Shown here: positions 59,538 to 64,000 of the stretch, piece after piece
Position numbering within the stretch: position 1 is the first letter of the stretch
Layout of the letters: the number at the start of each line of letters is the position of its first letter
Assembly: GCF_003315135.1 (NCBI RefSeq)
Contig: NZ_QNRK01000019.1
Coordinates: 68,581-132,580 of the forward strand
Length of the DNA stretch: 64,000 nt
DNA from: Roseiarcus fermentans
GTDB lineage: Bacteria > Pseudomonadota > Alphaproteobacteria > Rhizobiales > Beijerinckiaceae
Direction: 5' to 3'
Position numbers and translations under genes: made by a program
The notes under the pieces: model-generated
What the model was told of the DNA's origin: nothing
Seen by the model: only the letters and a program-made list of their open reading frames with translations
The model's database searches: none

Positions 59538-60674
59538 TCAGGCAGCATGCAGCACCTGATCGACCGGACGGCGCAATGATCTTGGCAGTTCCGGTCCGTA
59601 TCCAAATCTCATGACGAGATCGGGCCGCCGATCTCCAACTCCAAGGAAAGCGGCGAACTGCCCACGCACCGCTGGAACTTCGACGGGCTGATTGATGAAG
59701 CAATGCCGAATGCCCAAAGCCGTCGCCTGCAGGGCGAAGCGCTGGCAACAGCGCCCCGCGGCGCTCCATGAGGCCGGCTCGTTCGTGTCCGAGATGAATA
59801 CGGCGACGCCGGCCGAGCTCCGGAGCTGGGCCGCATAGGTCTTGTTCTCGTCGTCCTTTGTCACGACCAGACTGAAAATCAGGCGTCCGAGCCAGCTCGG
59901 CAGTGTGGGGGCGCCCGTGCATTTTGAGAACAGTCCGTCGTCTGTCGCAATCGCTTCGGCGTAATTGAACCGCAGCCACGACTTCAGTTCAGCGACAAAT
60001 GCGGCGTCGTCCATCTGCGCGCTGTTGCCGGCGACCAGAAAGCCGAGGATGTCTTCAACGGACTTGCGCTCGGTAAAGAGCCGCAACGTCACCCCATCGC
60101 CGCTCCCGGCGGCTTCCAGAAGTCGAAGGTGCTCGGCGGGCACAGCCCGTCCGTCGAAGACGCCGCGTGTCGATTGACGTCGCGGGATCGCGTCGAAGAG
60201 CGGGCTGTGCGCCGCAGGCGCCTGTTCCAGGTCGACCCGGATGCCGCCCGCTGCGGCGTCGAAAGTCGCATTCGCGCGGAGCCCGAAAGCCGCCGCCGCC
60301 TGAACGAGATTTTCGGTTGCGCAGCCGAGGCTGGCGAAGAGGTGATGATTGTCGGGGTCAACGGACGCCAGGCGTCGGGTCAAATCGGGCAGCACGAGGA
60401 TCGCGCGGTCGGGCAGGCGGAACTGCCACGGCTGGGTGTTGTGACTGTTGGCCGCAAGCGTCGCGTAGCGCACGAGGTCTTTCCGGGCGTCTGGCGCGGG
60501 AAGGTCGAAACTGTCGCTGTGGCGCCAGGTTGCTTCGACCGCGGCGTCGTAGGCGCCAGCGTCGCGAGAACTCGCGATATACGCGGCTGCGCCTCCGGCG
60601 GCGGCGACGACTCCCGCGCCTGCGACAACCCCCAGAAATCGGCGTCTAGCGGCGTCTTCCATGCAAAGGTCCAT
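59538..60674 (-). CDS. Acg-like nitroreductase-family protein with Tat-type signal
   Basis: A 378-residue FMN-binding nitroreductase-fold protein of the Acg type, with two half-domains: LVRYATLAANSHNTQPWQFR and IPRRQSTRGVFDGRAVPAEH, then FINQPVEVPAVRGQFAAFLG and PDLVMRFGYG. The N-terminus has a twin-arginine motif (ARRRFLGVVAGAGVVAAAGG), implying export with folded cofactor, or a membrane anchor. Acg of Mycobacterium belongs to the hypoxia (DosR) regulon and binds FMN without clear reductase activity. The start may be 60674 or 60662. It lies 24 bp after pstB. Confidence 0.8.
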   Translation of the reverse strand: MDLCMEDAARRRFLGVVAGAGVVAAAGGAAAYIASSRDAGAYDAAVEATWRHSDSFDLPAPDARKDLVRYATLAANSHNTQPWQFRLPDRAILVLPDLTRRLASVDPDNHHLFASLGCATENLVQAAAAFGLRANATFDAAAGGIRVDLEQAPAAHSPLFDAIPRRQSTRGVFDGRAVPAEHLRLLEAAGSGDGVTLRLFTERKSVEDILGFLVAGNSAQMDDAAFVAELKSWLRFNYAEAIATDDGLFSKCTGAPTLPSWLGRLIFSLVVTKDDENKTYAAQLRSSAGVAVFISDTNEPASWSAAGRCCQRFALQATALGIRHCFINQPVEVPAVRGQFAAFLGVGDRRPDLVMRFGYGPELPRSLRRPVDQVLHAA

Positions 60675-60698
60675 TGTTCGGGGTGTGCGTGCGCCGGC

Positions 60699-61541
60699 TC
60701 AGCCGAAGGTTCCCGCCATGTAATCTTGCGTGCGCCTCTGCCGCGGCGCATCGAACATCTGCCCCGTCGAACCGGCCTCGATCATCTCGCCCAGATAGAA
60801 AAACGCGACCTTGTCGGCGCAGCGCTGCGCCTGCTCCATATTGTGCGTCACGAAAACGACGGTGAAGTCGCGCTTCAGGTCGGCGATGAGCGCTTCGATC
60901 TTCTGGCCGCTGATCGGGTCGAGCGCGCTGGTCGGCTCATCGAACAGGATCACCTCCGGCCGGGCCGCCAGCGTGCGGGCGATGCAAAGGCGCTGCTGCT
61001 GGCCGATCGACAGGGCGCCGGCCTGCGACGACAATCGATCTTTGACCTCGCTCCACAACGCGGCTCGCGTCAACGATTCCTCGACGCGGTCGGCCGTGTC
61101 CTGGCGCGACAAGCTCTCGAGATCCCTGGGCCCGAGGGCGATGTTCTCGAAGATCGACATCGGAAAGGGCGTCGGTCCCTGGAACACCATGCCGATGCGC
61201 CAGCGCAGCAGGTTCAAGTCCACCTCGGGCCCAAGAATGCTCTCGCCGTCCATCAGCGCTTCGCCCGTTACGCGCTCGTCCGGATACATGTCGTAGAGGC
61301 GATTCAGCACCCTGAGCAAGGTCGTCTTTCCGCAGCCGGAGGGTCCGATCAGGCCGGTCACCTGCTTCTCGGGAATATCAAGCGTCACGCCGTCCAGCGC
61401 TTGCGTCGGGCCATAGAAGAAATCGAGGTCTTCGATCACGATCTTGGCGCGATGCGTTGTTCTATTGGCGACACCCTGAACGAAGTCCGGATCGATCGGA
61501 TTTCGCGATGGCGAGGGAAGGGCGGCGTGGCGGTTGGTCAT
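60699..61541 (-). CDS. pstB: phosphate ABC transporter ATPase PstB
   Basis: A 280-residue ABC ATPase for high-affinity phosphate uptake: Walker A GPSGCGKTTLLRVLNRLYDM, GMVFQGPTPFPMSIFENIAL (the PstB Q-loop style), signature LSIGQQQRLCIARTLA, Walker B VILFDEPTSALDP. The ATG at 61541 with a TGAGG site was chosen. The permease and binding-protein genes (pstS, pstC, pstA) are absent from the window, so this is an isolated copy that must use subunits encoded elsewhere or act with other partners. Confidence 0.88.
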   Translation of the reverse strand: MTNRHAALPSPSRNPIDPDFVQGVANRTTHRAKIVIEDLDFFYGPTQALDGVTLDIPEKQVTGLIGPSGCGKTTLLRVLNRLYDMYPDERVTGEALMDGESILGPEVDLNLLRWRIGMVFQGPTPFPMSIFENIALGPRDLESLSRQDTADRVEESLTRAALWSEVKDRLSSQAGALSIGQQQRLCIARTLAARPEVILFDEPTSALDPISGQKIEALIADLKRDFTVVFVTHNMEQAQRCADKVAFFYLGEMIEAGSTGQMFDAPRQRRTQDYMAGTFG

Positions 61542-61690
61542 CTCATCGAACCTCAACGATCAGGGCATCTGATCCGACCGGCGGCAGAGGCGCGCTCGAC
61601 CCCCGCTGGCCCTTGTTGCGCGCCATTCAAGAACCCGCGCGAACCGAACTCAGGCTACGCTGGCGGACCGCGGCGTAAGGTGACGCCGCA

Positions 61691-62167
61691 TCAACGCCTG
61701 TGTGTCGGCTTGAACTCGCGCATCAACGGACCGAAGTCGCGCTTCTGGGCATCGTCCAGGCTTGCATACAGAGGCTTGCTGGCGTCGATGACCTTTCGTA
61801 GCTCCGATGCGCTCTTCTCGATATGGTCGGCCATGATGGTCATTCGCTCGATCGGCGAAGGACGCTCGCCCGGTTGCGCCATTCGCTCCCGCGCTTGAGT
61901 CCATCGATCGGAGCGCGACTTTGCGGCGTCCCGGATCGCCGATTCGAACGCCGGCCAGGTCTTGGCCTGCTCGTCGTTGAGTTTCAGGCCCGCCTTCATC
62001 CCGGCCAGATGCGCGTCCAGCAGGACGGACTGACGTTCCTGAATGCGTTGAATTTCGGCCGCGCTCGGCAAGCCCGCGTTGGGAGCGGACACGGCAAAGG
62101 AGGCGCCGGCGAAGGTTGAAGCGGCGAGGCCTGCGATGGTCGCGGAGGCGAGAAGAAGTTTTCTCAT
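61691..62167 (-). CDS. Spy/CpxP-like (LTxxQ) periplasmic protein
   Basis: A 158-residue exported protein with a signal peptide (MRKLLLASATIAGLAASTFA, cleavage near AFA/AVSA) and a helical mature part resembling the Spy/CpxP LTxxQ family: LDAHLAGMKAGLKLNDEQAK and YASLDDAQKRDFGPLMREFK. Such proteins act as periplasmic chaperones or metal-stress sensors. The start at 62167 is the only sensible one. The 149 bp between it and pstB hold no gene. Confidence 0.8.
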   Translation of the reverse strand: MRKLLLASATIAGLAASTFAGASFAVSAPNAGLPSAAEIQRIQERQSVLLDAHLAGMKAGLKLNDEQAKTWPAFESAIRDAAKSRSDRWTQARERMAQPGERPSPIERMTIMADHIEKSASELRKVIDASKPLYASLDDAQKRDFGPLMREFKPTHRR

Positions 62168-62294
62168 TTATTTGCACCTTAGGATTGAGGGCTGACGGCC
62201 GGTGTTCGCAGGCTGGTCAGCGCGGGTCGTCAAACGCGCACCGGTTCGCGCGGCGGACTCTCAAACCAGGCCCGCGCGCGCAATGGGAGGGGCT

Positions 62295-62588
62295 TCAGTA
62301 GCCGTAGGGGCCGCAGAGCCCGAGGACCACCTGCATGGGTCCGCATCCGCCGCCATAGTAGACGCCGCCGCCACCACCGTAGTAGCCGCCGCCGTGATAA
62401 CCGCCGCCGTGGTAGGCGCCGCCCATGTGGTAAGCGCCGGCGTGTCCGCCGCCGCCGTGGAAACCGCCGCCGCCGTGTCCGCCCCCGCCATGGAAGACTT
62501 GACCGGCCTCAGCGAGCGACGGCAGCGCAATCGTGCTTGCCGCAAAAGCCAGCGCGGTCACGCTGGCGAGGAAAAAGCGCGTCTTCAT
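62295..62588 (-). CDS. small exported Gly/His/Tyr-rich repeat protein
   Basis: A 97-residue protein: signal peptide (FFLASVTALAFAASTIALPS, cleavage likely after AEA) and a mature part of GGGGH, GGYHGG and GGYYGG repeats ending in a Cys-containing tail (GCGPMQVVLGLCGPYGY). The His-rich repeats suggest metal binding or a disordered surface layer; function is not known. Box 19 lies 67 bp upstream and points into it. Confidence 0.75.
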   Translation of the reverse strand: MKTRFFLASVTALAFAASTIALPSLAEAGQVFHGGGGHGGGGFHGGGGHAGAYHMGGAYHGGGYHGGGYYGGGGGVYYGGGCGPMQVVLGLCGPYGY

Positions 62589-62655
62589 AAGGGAACTCCA
62601 GTGACTGAGAGAGCAGTAACTGGCTCTGTGTTCAGAGGTTTGCGCCTTGAACGCC

Positions 62656-62673
62656 AGAGTCGGAAACTACCTA
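62656..62673 (-). promoter_or_regulatory. FixJ-like box 19, upstream of the Gly/His-rich gene
   Basis: Reads TAGGTAGTTTCCGACTCT. It ends 67 bp before the start at 62588. TGAACA stands at the -10 distance, a weak element. Confidence 0.75.
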
Positions 62674-62801
62674 CGACCAGAGGCGGAAGGAGTATCGGCC
62701 GCCGTCGGCGGCGGCGGGCGCTTGGGCCGGCGCGTCGCGCCAATTCAGTCGATGCCGTGGCGTTAGTGCGGATTTCTGACCGGAAGGCTCCCGTCAGCCT
62801 C

Positions 62802-62819
62802 TGGGTATATTCCGAACCT
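62802..62819 (+). promoter_or_regulatory. FixJ-like box 20, upstream of a small hypothetical gene
   Basis: Reads TGGGTATATTCCGAACCT. It ends 99 bp before the start at 62919. No TA at the usual -10 distance. Divergent to box 19. Confidence 0.68.
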
Positions 62820-62918
62820 GTTCCGCGGCGCCGATTGCGCCATTCTGTTGGCGCGCCGGAGGACGGGGCGCGAAGCAACCGGCTAATCGAGGCCGCCGCC
62901 GCCCAGAACGAGGACCCG

Positions 62919-63188
62919 ATGGAAAGAACTGAGACATTGGCCGCCGTTTTCGCCGGCGCTGGCTTCGATGGACCCGTATCGATGCAACTCGACCAGGCCC
63001 GAAAACCTAAAGAGCACTGTCTGCGCTTTGTCTTTCAAGACAAAGTCGTGTCGTTCGACGTGGCGGCCGACCTTTCGTTCGGAGACGTCGCTCGTGCGCT
63101 GCGGGAGCTGGTTCCCAGGCATTATGGGGAACCGGTCAGTATCGATTGCATCCGCACGATCATGTCGTCGGCAGTCTCATGCTTGTGA
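62919..63188 (+). CDS. small hypothetical protein behind box 20
   Basis: An 89-residue protein: METLAAVF-like start (MERTETLAAVFAGAGFDGPV), a beta-rich centre (EHCLRFVFQDKVVSFDVAAD) and a helix (LSFGDVARALRELVPRHYGE). A GAGGA site precedes the ATG at 62919. No family recognised. The box and the ribosome site support expression. Confidence 0.6.
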   Translation: MERTETLAAVFAGAGFDGPVSMQLDQARKPKEHCLRFVFQDKVVSFDVAADLSFGDVARALRELVPRHYGEPVSIDCIRTIMSSAVSCL

Positions 63189-63596
63189 CGTGACGGGACG
63201 CGCCCTCGGGCGTCGATCCCCCCGAGCGGTCTCTGGCATGGCGATCGCAAATGGGATTCCCGGATCGTCAGGCGACAGCGACGAGTGCCAGAATCGCGCG
63301 TCGTCACCCCGGTGGTCGACGACCTCTCCGTTGGCTAACCAGACCGTGACTCCAACGACTCTGCGCCTGCGAACACCCGAAGGGCGGCGGCCCGAGCGCG
63401 ATATCTCGAGCTTGATGACGGAGTCTGTTTCAGGCCCGCGCCCATCCTCCGCATGGAGCCGAGTCGCGAAGGTTCGAAGCGATGCGCACGCGATAACCTC
63501 GACGCGCGCGTCGAGGTCGTGGGCGGTTAACCGAAAATCGTTAGATGCCGGCTTCTCCAGGTCGGCCCAATTCTGAGCCCGACGACGCCCTCGCAC
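63177..63596 (-). CDS. doubtful hypothetical ORF
   Basis: A 139-residue frame from a GTG at 63596. The middle (FRLTAHDLDARVEVIACASL, VVGVTVWLANGEVVDHRGDD) has a coding-like composition, but no ribosome site or family is visible and its end overlaps the gene at 62919-63188 by 12 bp on the other strand. It may be spurious. Confidence 0.3.
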   Translation of the reverse strand: MRGRRRAQNWADLEKPASNDFRLTAHDLDARVEVIACASLRTFATRLHAEDGRGPETDSVIKLEISRSGRRPSGVRRRRVVGVTVWLANGEVVDHRGDDARFWHSSLSPDDPGIPFAIAMPETARGDRRPRARPVTSQA

Positions 63597-63613
63597 CGGG
63601 CGACGCCCATCGA

Positions 63614-63868
63614 TCAGTATTGCTCGGCGTGGTGGTGGTAGTGATGATAGGCGTAGCCGCGACGGTCGCCTCTGTGATTGGTGACGGAGTTTCCGATTGC
63701 CGCGCCGCCCACGCCGCCCACGACCGCGCCGAGCGGACCACCAACAACAGCTCCGGCGACCGCGCCGCCGACCGCGCCAGTGACTAGGCCGCTTTGGTCG
63801 GCAAGAGCAATATGCGATGAAGCGCAGAGCAATACCGCGGCCGATAGAGTGAGAATCGGTCGTGACAT
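63614..63868 (-). CDS. glycine-zipper small outer-membrane-type protein
   Basis: An 84-residue exported protein: signal peptide MSRPILTLSAAVLLCASSHI, then a glycine-zipper region (GLVTGAVGGAVAGAVVGGPL, GGVGGAAIGNSVTNHRG) and a His/Tyr-rich tail (YHHYHHHAEQY). Glycine-zipper proteins insert in membranes or associate with the outer membrane. AGGAGG precedes the ATG at 63868. The last 130 bp of the window to its right carry no gene and become AT-rich. Confidence 0.78.
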   Translation of the reverse strand: MSRPILTLSAAVLLCASSHIALADQSGLVTGAVGGAVAGAVVGGPLGAVVGGVGGAAIGNSVTNHRGDRRGYAYHHYHHHAEQY

Positions 63869-64000
63869 GGCAACCTCCTGCAAGGCGGCAAGGCGCCGTC
63901 GGCTCTGTCAGGCTCCGTCTTGAGCTGAGAACTCAGACGCAATGAAATCAGTTGCTTAAGTGCATCCATGATATTTGAGAATATCCATTTAATTTGATAA

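Noticed and set aside
6978..62819. The repeated 18-bp boxes as dispersed REP/BIME-type elements or a CRISPR
   Set aside because: Copies are single, not palindromic, irregularly spaced, always upstream and oriented into genes, and often followed by a -10 at fixed distance.

Overview
The window looks like an accessory stress and low-oxygen island from an alphaproteobacterium, most likely a Hyphomicrobiales (Rhizobiales) member near Beijerinckiaceae/Methylocystaceae. Pointers are the high GC content, a phasin, a cyclic beta-1,2-glucan synthase (NdvB), a biliverdin-type bacteriophytochrome with an HWE kinase, a BLUF relic and FixJ-like promoter boxes. The genus assignment is inference. No rRNA, tRNA or CRISPR array was seen.

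Layout. 0.3-2.9 kb: an intact IS21-type element (istA/istB). 3-6.3 kb: a decayed zone with a frameshifted small Myb/SANT-like gene, an apparently intact GNAT/DUF1778 toxin-antitoxin pair, a BLUF photoreceptor relic and a frameshifted PRC-barrel gene. 6.5-14.7 kb: phasin, a triple-BON protein, Zn-alcohol and succinate-semialdehyde dehydrogenases, a broken 2-hydroxyacid dehydrogenase, a VIT-family transporter and small stress genes. 15-33 kb: Mg-type P-ATPase, bacteriophytochrome hybrid kinase, PhoU-like protein plus a PPDK-like protein without its TIM barrel, H+-ATPase, PPK2, HAD phosphatase and a glycoamylase-family protein. 33.3-41.9 kb: NdvB. 42-50 kb: slipin, RpiB, a dead sugar transporter and a phosphoketolase/STAS/class I aldolase operon. 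50-64 kb: second triple-BON protein, MscS-cNMP channel, an RbbA-type export system, an Old Yellow Enzyme, an Acg-like nitroreductase, PstB and small secreted proteins.

The unifying signal is a repeated 18-bp box, consensus TGAGTAGTTTCCGAGNCT, found 20 times and always upstream of a gene or operon and pointing into it. In 13 of the 20 copies a TA-starting -10-like hexamer lies 25-27 nt after the TTCCGA core. This makes the window a dense regulon of one activator. The core resembles the FixJ-type site of rhizobial fixK promoters (recognised from memory). No fixL/fixJ gene is in the window, so the regulator is elsewhere.

The box-controlled genes fit an energy-limited or microaerobic state: phosphoketolase bypass, aldolase, pyruvate/PEP-related phosphotransfer, polyphosphate kinase, ion-motive ATPases, envelope glucan, PHB granule protein and flavin reductases. 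Red-light sensing is encoded by a member that itself carries the box. Many neighbours are decayed (nine pseudogenes or remnants), and two of the remnants stop directly against a box, suggesting that genes are lost by breaks at these promoters. Because several lesions are single-base shifts, sequencing error must be excluded before each is called a pseudogene.
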